DNA of 64,000 nt from Mucilaginibacter sp. OK098 (GTDB taxonomy: Bacteria > Bacteroidota > Bacteroidia > Sphingobacteriales > Sphingobacteriaceae). How positions within the stretch are numbered: the first letter of the stretch is position 1; each line of letters begins with the position of its first letter. The stretch is from the NCBI RefSeq assembly GCF_900142915.1, contig NZ_FRCM01000001.1, positions 868,001 through 932,000 on the forward strand, read 5' to 3'. The translations under genes were made by a program, and so were the position numbers. The notes beneath the pieces were generated by a model that ran no database searches, was not told where the DNA came from, and saw only the letters and a program-made list of their open reading frames with translations. Of this stretch, positions 19,323 through 28,396 are shown in pieces.

Positions 19323-21692
19323 TCACTCGGAACGCAGGCTCTTCACCGGGTTTGCCACTGCGGCTTTTATCGATTGGAAGCTGATGGTTATCAACGCGAT
19401 TCCTATCGATATCAAACCTGCCAAAAGAAATATCACCCAGTTAATATCAATCCGGTAAACAAAATTTTGCAGCCATTTATTCATTGCCCACCAGGCTATT
19501 GGTGAACCAATTGTTATAGATAGTAAAATCAGTTTCAAAAAGTCCTTCGATACCAGGGCTACTATGCTGCTCACGCTTGCACCCAATACTTTACGGATTC
19601 CAATCTCTTTGGTCATGATCTGTGCTGTATAGGTTGCTAATCCTAAAAGGCCAAGGCATGAAATAATAATTGCAATAGCCGAAAAGATGTTAAATAAAAC
19701 ACCGGTTCGCTGCTCTGTTTTATACAAGTTGCCGTATTCTTCATCCATAAAATTATACTCAAACGGAAAACCGGGATTATATTGGTTCCATAAACGGGTG
19801 GCTGCTGCAATGGCTTTAGCAGCGTTTCTTCCCGTGGTTTTTACATATAATAAATAACCTTTAGGCTCATAATAAATTACTGTAGGTTCAATTCTTTCTT
19901 TTAACGATGCTGTATTAAAGTCTTTAACAACGCCTATAATGGTTCCCTCTGTTTCCTGTAATTTCAGACGTTTACCAATAGGATTCTTTATTCCGGTTAA
20001 TTTAACAGCAGTTTCGTTTAATATAAAGTGGGCTGTATCTGATTTTACCCCCGAAAAATTATTTCCAGCCAGTAATTTAATTTTCATCAGCGGGATAAAC
20101 TTCTCATCTATTCCTAAGTGGTGAATAATAAAGCCCGAATTGGCGTCTTTACCATCCCAATCTACACCGGCGGTAGTATTTCCGTTATTTACCAGTGTAT
20201 TATCCGATGCTGTTACGGCTTCAATACCCGGCTGGTTCCTTAGTTCGGCTTTAACCAAATCCTGGTGTTTTTGCATCTCGCCCATTTGGAAAGAGAAAAC
20301 CTGCGAACGGTCATAACCCGGATCTTTTTCGCGGATGTATTTTAATTGTTTTCCAATTACCAGGGTAACTATTATCAGCGTAACCGAAAAAATAAATTGG
20401 GTGGTAACCAAGATCTTCCTGAAGGTAACATTGCCCACGCCTAAGGTTATTTTTCCTTTTAATGCCTTTAATGGTTCAAAAGACGATAATAATAAGGCTG
20501 GGTATATGGATGCTGCGATTAAAGTACCGGCAACCGTTAGTGAAACTATCTTCCATACAGCAGGATCAGCCAGGTTAAGATGCATGTGTTTACCCGAGAT
20601 CTGGTTATAGTATGGCATTAGCAGAGTAATCAGTATAAAAGCAAATACCAGCGCGATACTGAAAAATAGAACAGTTTCAATAATAAACTGTGCAAACAAC
20701 TGTGCTTTTTGAGCACCTACAATTTTACGGATGCTTACCTCTTTAGCACGGATCATTGACCGGGCGGTTGAAAGGTTAACATAATTGATGCAGGCTATCA
20801 GTAATATTAAAACAGCAACAATTAAAAATATATTAACCGTTTGCATTCCTGATGCTGTGCCATCTGCCTGGTACAGGTGAATAGTTGAAAGTGGTTGTAA
20901 CTGATAGGCATTCTCCTTTAAATTCACCTTTATCCACGGTGCGTTTTTTGCCTGGATCCGGATCAGTTTTTCCCCAACAGGCTTTATAGGTGTACCGGGT
21001 TGAATTTCAAAGAAAGTAGTATACCCAAAATTACCCCAGTTGCTATCAAGTGATTTCCAGAAACCCTTGCCGTTATATTCTTTGGCTACCAGGTTCATTG
21101 AGAACAGCATATCATAATTTATGCTTGAGTTATCCGGAAAATCGGCAATTATACCGCTTACGGTATAATTATCCTTATGATCCTGCTGTAACACTTTCCC
21201 GATAGGGTCTTCTTCTCCAAAATACTTTTTCGCTGTAGATTGTGTGATGATTACAGACTGATCATTAGGAAATGGATTTTTGGCGTCTCCTTTTATCCAT
21301 TTAAAATCAAACATGCTGAAAAGAGATGGATCGGTATATGCTGTATTATTTTCCTTTAGCAGCTTGTTTTTATAGCTAAAAACGCTGTTATATCCCGACG
21401 AGATGCGAACGGCATTTTTAACACCCGGCACTTCTTTTAAAGCATAAGTTGCTACTGGCGCCTGTGCATTATCCCAAATCCTTTTGGTGCTTCCGCTGCC
21501 TAAAAATGAATTAACACGGTATATGCTTTTTGTTTTTGTATGAAAAGAATCAAAACTCAGTTCGTCCTGTACCCATAGTAAAATAAGCATGCCTATAGCA
21601 AGGCCCAGGGTTAACCCCGCAATATTAATTACGGAATAAAACTTATTTTTCACCAGGTTCCGCCACGCGGTTTTGAAATAGTTTTTTATCAT
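19323..21692 (-). CDS. P9: double MacB/FtsX ABC permease, near twin of P8
   Basis: It has 789 residues, alignable to P8 without a gap and about 89 percent identical. The first 60 residues and segments 2-3 are nearly unchanged; the largest change is at 493-521 in the second domain (V-N-N-G-N-T-T-A-G-V against V-D-N-K-H-Y-T-G-G-A). The second coupling helix is preceded by Q-I-M-T where P8 has Q-I-K-T. An 86-bp stretch coding for residues around segment 8 is identical to P8 at every base, third codon positions included. This is the most recent duplication visible in the array. Confidence 0.97.
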   Translation of the reverse strand: MIKNYFKTAWRNLVKNKFYSVINIAGLTLGLAIGMLILLWVQDELSFDSFHTKTKSIYRVNSFLGSGSTKRIWDNAQAPVATYALKEVPGVKNAVRISSGYNSVFSYKNKLLKENNTAYTDPSLFSMFDFKWIKGDAKNPFPNDQSVIITQSTAKKYFGEEDPIGKVLQQDHKDNYTVSGIIADFPDNSSINYDMLFSMNLVAKEYNGKGFWKSLDSNWGNFGYTTFFEIQPGTPIKPVGEKLIRIQAKNAPWIKVNLKENAYQLQPLSTIHLYQADGTASGMQTVNIFLIVAVLILLIACINYVNLSTARSMIRAKEVSIRKIVGAQKAQLFAQFIIETVLFFSIALVFAFILITLLMPYYNQISGKHMHLNLADPAVWKIVSLTVAGTLIAASIYPALLLSSFEPLKALKGKITLGVGNVTFRKILVTTQFIFSVTLIIVTLVIGKQLKYIREKDPGYDRSQVFSFQMGEMQKHQDLVKAELRNQPGIEAVTASDNTLVNNGNTTAGVDWDGKDANSGFIIHHLGIDEKFIPLMKIKLLAGNNFSGVKSDTAHFILNETAVKLTGIKNPIGKRLKLQETEGTIIGVVKDFNTASLKERIEPTVIYYEPKGYLLYVKTTGRNAAKAIAAATRLWNQYNPGFPFEYNFMDEEYGNLYKTEQRTGVLFNIFSAIAIIISCLGLLGLATYTAQIMTKEIGIRKVLGASVSSIVALVSKDFLKLILLSITIGSPIAWWAMNKWLQNFVYRIDINWVIFLLAGLISIGIALITISFQSIKAAVANPVKSLRSE

Positions 21693-21808
21693 ATATTAGT
21701 CATTTGTCATTCGCTTCGCTGTCATTAGTCATTCGTGCTTTGAGGTTGTAAATTGTATTATTGGATAATTAGTCTAATCCACAAATGACTAGTGCCCAAT
21801 GACCAACC
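21693..21808. repeat. Spacer P10-P9, long TCATTRG cassette
   Basis: Long form: left arm TTAGTCATTTGTCATT with TTCGCTTCGCTG, middle block GTGCTTTGAGGTTGTAAATT and ATTGGATAATTAGTCTAATCC, right arm AAATGACTAGTGCCCAATGACC ending at the TGA stop of P10. It closely matches the P6-P5 spacer. Confidence 0.85.
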
Positions 21809-24232
21809 TCACTCGGAACGCAGACTCTTCACCGGGTTTGCCAGTGCAGCCTTGATTGATTGAAAGCTGATTGTAACTGAAGCTACCAATAAAGCAATGC
21901 CCGCAGCCAGTACAAATACCCACCATTGAATATCTATCCGGTAGGCGAAATCCTGCAGCCATTTGCTCATGGCGTACCATGTTAGCGGAAACGCGATCAG
22001 CGATGCTATTACTATCAGCTTTAAAAACTCTTTTGATAGCATAACTGTGATGCTGCCTGTTGTTGCCCCCAAAACTTTCCTGATCCCAATTTCTTTAACC
22101 CGCTGGCGGATCATAAACGCAGCCAAACCAAACAAGCCAAGGCTGGCTATTATAACTGCTATAACAGCAAATGATGTAAATATCTTACCGGTACGCTCTT
22201 CAGTATTGTATAACGATTGATACTGCTCATCCAAAAAAGAATAGCTAAAAGGTGTACCGGGATTGTATAAACTCCACTGACGCTTTATATCTGCCAATAA
22301 AGGTTGCACATCAGCTGTTTTTATCCTTGCAATTATTGAACCCGGGCTATTAGTAGATGGCAACATCATTAAAGGTGCGATCTTTTGTTTTGCGGAGGTG
22401 TAATGAAAATCTTTCACTACCCCAACTATGGTATAATGGCGCTGACCTGAACGGATGATGGTTTTACCTATCGGATCAGTATTTCCAAAACCGAGATCGC
22501 GCACAGCGGCTTCATTAACTATAACTGAAACTGAATCGGCAGGCGACGGCGGGTAAAAGTTTCGCCCTTTAATAATTTGGATCCCCAACGTTGGGATATA
22601 CGAATCCTCCACCCAATAAATGCCGCTTTGGATCTCGGTACGGGCGCCTTTATCTGCCAGGTTTTTAGCATAAATTTCGGTACCCCCCATATTATTGAAG
22701 CCCGGTACATTGCTTGAAATGCTGGCGTTTACCACACGGTGATCATTTAAAAGCTGTTGCTTAAAAGCTACTATATTATTGCCCAGTGTATAGGTATCAT
22801 TTATTACCAGTACCTGGTTTTTATCGTAGCCAAGTTTCTTGTTCTGCATAAAATGCAATTGCTGGTAAACCACAAATGTTGATATGATCAGTGCTGTAGA
22901 TATAGCAAACTGGCATACGATCAAACTGCTGCGTAACCCTCCCCGACCGGTAGTTTGCACAGTACTGTTCCCTTTTAAAACAGCCAGAATTTTAAATGAG
23001 GATAAGAAAAATGCAGGGTAAATACCTGCAACAAGCCCAACAAAAAGGATCAGGGCAATTTGTAAACCCAGCGCCCTGAAATTCAGGAAGAACAACATAT
23101 CAATATGTTTGCCGGCAAGGTTATTAAAGTATGGCAATAACAGATAAATAAGACCTAACGCAAAAAGCATTGCCAGGGCGGTAAGCATTACTGATTCAGT
23201 AAGAAACTGCAAAACAAGCTTGTTTTTTTCTGACCCTAATACCTTCCTGATCCCTATTTCTTTTGAGCGGTTTGATGAGCTTGCTGTTGACAGGTTAGTG
23301 AAATTTATACAAGCCAGCAGCAGAATGAAGAAGGCGAGGGCGCCAAATATATAAACATAGTGAATATCGCCATTAGCCTCAAACTCATATTTAGATGCTG
23401 AATGCAGATGTATATCAGTAACAGGCTGTAAAAAGAACAGGAAAGAGTTTACAGACTTTTGGGCCTCTGCAAGGCTCACCCCCATATCACGCTGAATTTC
23501 AGGAACAACATTTTTTGCAACCAATTTCGGAAAACCGGCCTCCAGCTTTTTAGGATCGGCATTTTTATCAAGCAGAAGATAGGTAAAATAGCCAACGTTA
23601 CTCCAGGTTTGCCTTGTGGTAGCCGTAACAAATGTAGCCATGCTTATAAACGCATCAGCATGGAAATGAGAATTACCCGGAATTTCGTCAATTATGCCGG
23701 TTATTTTTAAAAGGTTAGGGCCAACACTCACCATTTTACCAAGCGCCGGAGAATTCCCAAAATATTTCTTCCCGAATGTTTTAGTGATAACTACGGTATT
23801 TGGCTCAGTAAGTGCAGCTTTACTGTCACCTTCAATTAATGGTATTGAAAACAGGTGAAAGAAGTTAGGATCGATCATTACGATCTTGTTTTCTTTAAAC
23901 TGCTTTTCATTGTATTTAACAAACACCGGCCCCCGCTGAGACAAGCGGGTAAAATCCAATACTTGCGGAAAAGCATTTTTTATGCCCTGTCCTACTGCAA
24001 CGTCAACATTTGGAAAATCGGCCGAGGTATTGTTTCCATTTGAGTGAAGCGCAACCCTGTAGAGCTGTTTGGCATTTGCAGAATAAGTATCATAAGTTAA
24101 TTCCTGGTATAAATAAGCGCTGATGAGCATACAGCAGGCTAATCCAACGGCTAACCCAAAAACGTTTATAAATGAGAATACTTTGTTCCTCCTCAGATTT
24201 CGCCAGGCTGTTATTATGAAGTTTTTGATCAT
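21809..24232 (-). CDS. P10: double MacB/FtsX ABC permease, first gene of second block
   Basis: It has 807 residues. Segment 1 is at about 21-43 and rich in cysteine (A-C-C-M-L). Coupling motifs are N-R-S-K-E-I-G-I-R-K-V-L-G-S-E-K and Q-R-V-K-E-I-G-I-R-K-V-L-G-A; tail A-N-P-V-K-S-L-R-S-E. The phrase F-E-A-N-G-D-I-H-Y-V-Y before segment 2 relates it to P6, P11 and P16. It is the only complete permease directly preceded by the paired regulator sites and sigma-54-like element, with a terminator further upstream, so it very probably heads the P10-P2 transcript. The ATG follows AATGATAACTT, with no Shine-Dalgarno sequence. Confidence 0.96.
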   Translation of the reverse strand: MIKNFIITAWRNLRRNKVFSFINVFGLAVGLACCMLISAYLYQELTYDTYSANAKQLYRVALHSNGNNTSADFPNVDVAVGQGIKNAFPQVLDFTRLSQRGPVFVKYNEKQFKENKIVMIDPNFFHLFSIPLIEGDSKAALTEPNTVVITKTFGKKYFGNSPALGKMVSVGPNLLKITGIIDEIPGNSHFHADAFISMATFVTATTRQTWSNVGYFTYLLLDKNADPKKLEAGFPKLVAKNVVPEIQRDMGVSLAEAQKSVNSFLFFLQPVTDIHLHSASKYEFEANGDIHYVYIFGALAFFILLLACINFTNLSTASSSNRSKEIGIRKVLGSEKNKLVLQFLTESVMLTALAMLFALGLIYLLLPYFNNLAGKHIDMLFFLNFRALGLQIALILFVGLVAGIYPAFFLSSFKILAVLKGNSTVQTTGRGGLRSSLIVCQFAISTALIISTFVVYQQLHFMQNKKLGYDKNQVLVINDTYTLGNNIVAFKQQLLNDHRVVNASISSNVPGFNNMGGTEIYAKNLADKGARTEIQSGIYWVEDSYIPTLGIQIIKGRNFYPPSPADSVSVIVNEAAVRDLGFGNTDPIGKTIIRSGQRHYTIVGVVKDFHYTSAKQKIAPLMMLPSTNSPGSIIARIKTADVQPLLADIKRQWSLYNPGTPFSYSFLDEQYQSLYNTEERTGKIFTSFAVIAVIIASLGLFGLAAFMIRQRVKEIGIRKVLGATTGSITVMLSKEFLKLIVIASLIAFPLTWYAMSKWLQDFAYRIDIQWWVFVLAAGIALLVASVTISFQSIKAALANPVKSLRSE

Positions 24233-24292
24233 AAGTTATCATTCATTAATCAGCTTATTTTAATATAATAAGCCGCGTTTCTCATAAGTAGT

Positions 24293-24308
24293 TTAAAATG
24301 CATACCAA
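24293..24308 (-). promoter_or_regulatory. Sigma-54-like promoter candidate for P10
   Basis: The minus strand reads TTGGTATGCATTTTAA. TTGGTATG fits the sigma-54 -24 element; ten bases after GG the pair is AA rather than GC. The paired sites begin 54 bp upstream of GG. The predicted transcript start near 24281 gives a leader of about 50 bases. Confidence 0.5.
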
Positions 24309-24359
24309 TTATATAAAATGCTATTAATCAATTATTTATATTTTACTTTTAATTACAAC

Positions 24360-24398
24360 TGTATCATTAGCGAACACAGGGTGTTACACCTGCGAACA
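24360..24398. promoter_or_regulatory. Paired 17-bp regulator sites (UAS pair 2)
   Basis: On the minus strand the two sites read TGTTCGCAGGTGTAACA (24382-24398) and TGTTCGCTAATGATACA (24360-24376), 22 bp apart. Both fit YGTWCG-N4-TGWWACA. The second differs from the second site of pair 1 at a single base, and the match extends beyond the site (ACAGTTGT follows in both). Confidence 0.72.
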
Positions 24399-24406
24399 GT
24401 GGTTTT

Positions 24407-24439
24407 GATTTCGGATTTCGGAATTTCAATTTCGGATTT
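24407..24439. repeat. Tandem TTTCGGA heptads
   Basis: A short block repeats GATTTCGG/ATTTCGG/AATTTC, a seven-base period like the other intergenic families here but a different unit. No pairing partner is seen nearby. It lies just upstream of the paired sites of P10. Confidence 0.6.
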
Positions 24440-24614
24440 GTTTAAGTTTGCGTAAATTCGATACAAAGACCAATGAAACATTCTGATTGTCAGATACTTG
24501 CATATTATTAATCCGTTACAAATTGGCAAACTACTGATAATCAACATGTTTAACTTTGTTCCACCCGTTCCGCTGTAAAAATGGAACGCTTTTCCCGCGT
24601 GGACTAAAACTAAA

Positions 24615-24654
24615 AACGGTCCTGACATGCTACTAATAGCACATCAGGACCGTT
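24615..24654 (-). terminator. Rho-independent terminator of the DUF4097 gene
   Basis: Arms AACGGTCCTGA (24615-24625) and TCAGGACCGTT (24644-24654) form an 11-bp stem; inside is a 2x2 internal loop and a further TGCTA/TAGCA stem with loop CTAA. On the minus strand it is followed by a T-rich run (TTTTTAGTTTTAG). It lies 21 bp after the stop codon and should end transcription coming from P11. Confidence 0.85.
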
Positions 24655-24675
24655 AATTAAAACTATTTAAATCTA

Positions 24676-25710
24676 TTAATTAAAGCTTATACTCAGGTTA
24701 TCGCTGGCCTCAACATTAACCGGTACCCCGCCCCCGTTTAGGGTGCCTTTCACATGGTCTTTTTCCCACTCACCACTAAAATTGCTGATGTGGGCGGTAT
24801 TTATTTTACTTGCCGACAAATTAAGTGTCATACCCTGGTTTGACGGAAGTTTCAGATCCACATGGCCGCCGCTAACATCAAGCTTGATATATTTCCCTAA
24901 CTGCAACATATCCACATGCATGCTGCCACCGCTGGTTGAAGCATTAAGGCTGCAAGCCATAGCCGATAAATTAACGCTGCCGCCTGACGTACCGGTAATT
25001 AATTCGCCTTTTATGTCATTTGCCTGGATGCTGCCACCGCTTGTATTAGCAGTAATTGAGCCATTTAATGCTTCAAGGTGTAATGAACCGCCTGATGTTT
25101 CTAACCTTATTTTCCCCTGGCAGTTTCTTGCGTGGATACTTCCGCCGCTTGTTTCAAGATTGATGTTATCTTTTGAGTTGCTAACATCAATGCTGCCGCC
25201 TGATGTTTCGCCTTTTATAATGCCGGCAAGGTTGTCCATATGCAGGCTGCCACCGCTAGTGCTAAATTCCTGGGTCCCGGTTAAATTATCCAGGTGAATG
25301 CTGCCGCCACTGGTGTTTAAATGAGTAGCCACTTGTTTTGGTGTGAATATTTTGAAAGAGATGCTCAATTGTCTTCTCCAGTTAAAATTACCTTCATGCT
25401 TTCTTCTTGCTGTTGCATGCAATTCATGATTACTTACAGAAACATTAAGCTCATAGTCATCACTAAGGCGTTTGTCAATTTCTTCTTTTGATAGTTCCTG
25501 GCCATTATTACCACGTACATAGATCTCAATACGGGGCGATTCGCCTCCACCGCTAACAGAAATGCTGCCGCCTGATGTTTTTACAAATACATCCTTTATC
25601 GCGTCGTTAGCCAGTGATTTGGTTTGATAAGGAGTTTTATCCCAATTGCCCTGGGCCAAAGCAACTGTGCTTGAGCAGGCAATTATTAGTAGTGCAAGGT
25701 AAGTTTTCAT
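24676..25710 (-). CDS. Secreted DUF4097-like beta-repeat protein
   Basis: It has 344 residues. A signal peptide (M-K-T-Y-L-A-L-L-I-I-A-C-S-S-T-V-A-L-A, cut after A19) is followed by about 30-130 of unlike sequence and then about ten short repeats built on T-S-G-G-S-[ILV]-x-[VLA], spaced 16-20 residues, as in DUF4097/DUF2807 putative adhesins that fold as right-handed beta-helices. It should be periplasmic or surface-exposed. It is the only non-permease within the array, has its own 188-bp leader and a strong terminator, and is last of the first block. In other bacteria proteins of this type sit beside envelope-stress regulators and membrane proteins; a link to the transporters is inference from position only. 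Confidence 0.9.
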   Translation of the reverse strand: MKTYLALLIIACSSTVALAQGNWDKTPYQTKSLANDAIKDVFVKTSGGSISVSGGGESPRIEIYVRGNNGQELSKEEIDKRLSDDYELNVSVSNHELHATARRKHEGNFNWRRQLSISFKIFTPKQVATHLNTSGGSIHLDNLTGTQEFSTSGGSLHMDNLAGIIKGETSGGSIDVSNSKDNINLETSGGSIHARNCQGKIRLETSGGSLHLEALNGSITANTSGGSIQANDIKGELITGTSGGSVNLSAMACSLNASTSGGSMHVDMLQLGKYIKLDVSGGHVDLKLPSNQGMTLNLSASKINTAHISNFSGEWEKDHVKGTLNGGGVPVNVEASDNLSISFN

Positions 25711-25898
25711 TATTTTAAGTTTATTTATCTATTAGACTACTTTTTAATGTGCTACGTTGCATGGTATTAAAAATAAGTTTACAGTTGGCGGTTTACAGTT
25801 GGCAGTATCTGAAAAATAAAAGATAGTTTCAAACAAATAGTGGGCAGTTACAGGTATTTTCCTGCCAACTGCCCACTATAAACTGCAAACTTTTTTAA
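25711..25898. repeat. Gap P11 to DUF4097 gene, with inverted repeat
   Basis: It holds direct copies of TTTACAGTTGGC (25785-25815 region) facing CTGCCAACTGCCCACTATAAACTG (25862-25885), which can pair as a long hairpin right after the P11 stop. It also has TACGTTGCATG at 25753-25763, an 11-mer also found upstream of P13. No TCATTRG arms and no paired 17-bp sites. Confidence 0.65.
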
Positions 25899-28280
25899 CT
25901 ACTCGCTTTTAAGGCTCTTCACTGGGTTTGCTAAAGCCGCCTTAATAGCCTGGATACTTACGGTAACTGCTGCAACCAGTAGTGAGGCCGCCCCTGCCGC
26001 AATAAAGACCCACCAGTGAATATTTATGCGGTAAGCAAAATCCTGCAGCCATGAATGTGCCATATACCAGGCAATGGGCGATGCAATTACAGTAGCTATA
26101 ACTATTAAGCCTAAAAAGTCTTTTGAAATAAGTACTATTATACTTGAAACGGTTGCGCCCAATACCTTCCTTATGCCAATTTCTTTTGTACGCTGCACAA
26201 CTGCATAAGCGGTAACAGCAAACAAGCCAAGGCAAGCCAGCAATATCGCTAAAGCCGAAAATGTAGTGAACACGCCAGCTGTACGCTGTTCGCCGCGGTA
26301 CATGGCATCATAATCATCATCCAAAAACTTATAAGAAAAGGGCCTTTCAGGTACCCGGTTTTTCCAGATCTTTTCAATATTTTGAATAGCCGCACTTGTA
26401 TTTTTTCCGTCTATGCGGATCAATAAGTTTTGTGTTTGGTCGTGATCTAAAAATATCAACAATGGGCCGATGGGGTCATGAAAAGATTTAAAGTTGAAAT
26501 CTTTTACCACGGCTTTTATTTTGCCGGTTGAGCCTTTTGAAATCTCTTTTCCTATTGCCTCTTGAGGTGTCCAGCCTAATTCACGGGCAGCGGCCTCGTT
26601 CAGCATAAATGAGTAATGGAAATTTTTACCCTGGTTAGTGGTATCAATCTGCATCACATCGGTTTCATTAAAATCAGTGCCTGCAATAATTTTCAACTGC
26701 ATAGTTTTAATAAAATCCTCATCCATGGGCAATGCGTTAACCGAGATCTGTTTACCATCAGCAGTATTAATACCGTCGCCCCATTGCACGTTAATAGGCT
26801 CATTATTGGCCGATGCAACGCCCACAACTCCCGGAACATTGCTGATCTCGTTTTTAAGTCCCTTAACCTTTGGCAACATTCTCCAGTTTATTGGCAAAAC
26901 CACTACATTGCTTTTGTTATAGCCAATATCTTTATTTCTGATGTATGACAGTTGTTGTAGTATAATCACTGTAGTGACGATCAGGAAAATTGAAATGATA
27001 AACTGGAAAACAATTAACGATTTCCGCACGCTTTGCCCTGAGGTAAATGAAAATCCGGATTTAAGGATCTTTGCAAGCTTAACGCTTGATAACAGCAAAG
27101 CCGGATAAGCTCCTGCTACAAAGCCTATTCCAATTCCCAGCAATACCAGGCTGCCTAATATTGCCGGATCAAGCAATGCATTAAACTGAAGTTCTTTGCC
27201 TGATATGTGATTGAATGAAGGCAATAGTACAAAAGCAAAGCCAATAGCCAATAATACCCCTATAGCTGTAACAAAAAGCGACTCCCCAATAAACTGCCTG
27301 AAAAGTTGACTTTTTGCAGCGCCCATTACTTTACGAATGCCTATTTCGGCACCACGTCCGGCCGATTGTGCAATTGAAAGGTTTACATAGTTTACACAGG
27401 CAATTATCAATATCAACACAGCCACTATAACCATTATATAGATATAGGTAATACTACCGTTTGGCTCCAACGAACTTGGGAGATTTGAATGCAAATGCAC
27501 ACTTGTTAAAGGCTCCAGGTGATAGGTTAAATAGTGGCTCCCCGTCATTTTAAGCTCATTTACACTAATACCATTCATATAAGCAGCAACTTGTTTTTGC
27601 AAAGGCTGAATTTGGTCTTTATCCTTTAACAATAGGTACGTAATGTAATTCGCTTCCCACCATTTTTCAGTTTTAGATGCATTGAGGTTGCTGAACGATA
27701 CAATAAAATCAAACTTAACCTGTGAATTTGAAGGCGCATCGGCAGCAACAGCCGAAACCATAAAATTCTGGTCGCCAAGTTTTAGTGTTTTACCAACAGG
27801 ATTTTCTGTATCAAAGTATTTTTTAGCCGATGTTTCTGTTAGGATGATCTTTTCAGGCGAGCTTAACGCTGATGCATCCCCATTGATTAGCTTAAATGAA
27901 AATACCTTAAAAAATGAAGGGTCGGCATACAGGATGCTATTTTCTTCAAATACCCGGTTGTTGTAGGTTATAACCCCGCCGCGTTTTTCCAGGCGTACAA
28001 AATTATCAACGGCAGGGAATGTTCTTTTAAATTGCGGCCCCACCTTTGTGCCGGTTACCGATGTTTTTTGCGGTGCACCACCCTGGACATAGTCCATGGT
28101 TACCCTAACTATTTTATCTGCGTTATCATTAAAACGGTCGTAACTCAACTCATCTTTAATGTACACGCCTATCAACAGGCAACTTACAATCCCAACAGTT
28201 AAGCCTGTAATATTTACAAAAGCATAAAGCCTGTTTTTCTTAAGGTTTCTCCAGGCTATTTTGAAATAGTTTTTTAACAT
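25899..28280 (-). CDS. P11: double MacB/FtsX ABC permease
   Basis: It has 793 residues. Start M-L-K-N-Y-F-K-I-A-W-R-N-L-K-K-N-R; segment 1 about 21-43. The first coupling helix is G-R-G-A-E-I-G-I-R-K-V-M-G-A-A-K, with G-A-E replacing the usual A-K-E; the second is normal (R-T-K-E-I-G-I-R-K-V-L-G-A). The segment after the second helix reads C-L-G-L-F-A-V-T-A-Y-A-V. The second periplasmic domain has W-G-D-G-I-N-T-A-D-G-K. The tail is N-P-V-K-S-L-K-S-E, lysine for arginine, and the stop is TAG. It is the last permease of the first block and lies upstream of the beta-repeat gene, with which it may be co-transcribed. Confidence 0.96.
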   Translation of the reverse strand: MLKNYFKIAWRNLKKNRLYAFVNITGLTVGIVSCLLIGVYIKDELSYDRFNDNADKIVRVTMDYVQGGAPQKTSVTGTKVGPQFKRTFPAVDNFVRLEKRGGVITYNNRVFEENSILYADPSFFKVFSFKLINGDASALSSPEKIILTETSAKKYFDTENPVGKTLKLGDQNFMVSAVAADAPSNSQVKFDFIVSFSNLNASKTEKWWEANYITYLLLKDKDQIQPLQKQVAAYMNGISVNELKMTGSHYLTYHLEPLTSVHLHSNLPSSLEPNGSITYIYIMVIVAVLILIIACVNYVNLSIAQSAGRGAEIGIRKVMGAAKSQLFRQFIGESLFVTAIGVLLAIGFAFVLLPSFNHISGKELQFNALLDPAILGSLVLLGIGIGFVAGAYPALLLSSVKLAKILKSGFSFTSGQSVRKSLIVFQFIISIFLIVTTVIILQQLSYIRNKDIGYNKSNVVVLPINWRMLPKVKGLKNEISNVPGVVGVASANNEPINVQWGDGINTADGKQISVNALPMDEDFIKTMQLKIIAGTDFNETDVMQIDTTNQGKNFHYSFMLNEAAARELGWTPQEAIGKEISKGSTGKIKAVVKDFNFKSFHDPIGPLLIFLDHDQTQNLLIRIDGKNTSAAIQNIEKIWKNRVPERPFSYKFLDDDYDAMYRGEQRTAGVFTTFSALAILLACLGLFAVTAYAVVQRTKEIGIRKVLGATVSSIIVLISKDFLGLIVIATVIASPIAWYMAHSWLQDFAYRINIHWWVFIAAGAASLLVAAVTVSIQAIKAALANPVKSLKSE

Positions 28281-28396
28281 ATTATTTGGTCATTAGTCAT
28301 TGTATCATTAGTCATTAGTTTGCCAGGTTAGGGTTGTTGATCATCAGTCTTCAAAATATTAACTACTCTTTAAATGACTAATGACCAATGACAACT
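28281..28396. repeat. Spacer P12-P11, TCATTRG inverted heptads
   Basis: Left arm GGTCATTAGTCATTGTATC and ATTAGTCATTAG; right arm AAATGACTAATGACCAATGAC, ending 4-6 bases before the TGA of P12. The middle part differs from the long-form block and the CGCTG motif is absent. Confidence 0.85.

Larger units (their letters stand above)
24233..24675. other. Regulatory gap between the DUF4097 gene and P10
   Basis: This 443-bp gap is the largest in the array and has no credible gene. In transcription order it holds a terminator hairpin, a small hairpin CGTTCC/GGAACG (24566-24588), a block of TTTCGGA heptads (24407-24439), the paired 17-bp sites, the sigma-54-like element and an A/T-rich leader of about 50 bases. 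It separates two transcription blocks. Confidence 0.75.

Noticed and set aside
24380..24390. Perfect palindrome GGTGTTACACC as a separate operator
   Set aside because: It overlaps one of the paired 17-bp sites and is not found at the other two pairs, so it is probably chance within the site.
24353..24628. Minus-strand open frame of 91 codons in the control gap before P10
   Set aside because: It runs through the terminator arm, the heptads and the paired sites, and its sequence looks like no protein family. The regulatory reading explains the bases better.
24743..25297. Plus-strand open frame of 184 codons with periodic L-P-P-L-V pattern
   Set aside because: It is the reverse of the T-S-G-G-S repeats of the DUF4097-like gene; the periodicity comes from that gene, which has a signal peptide and a terminator.
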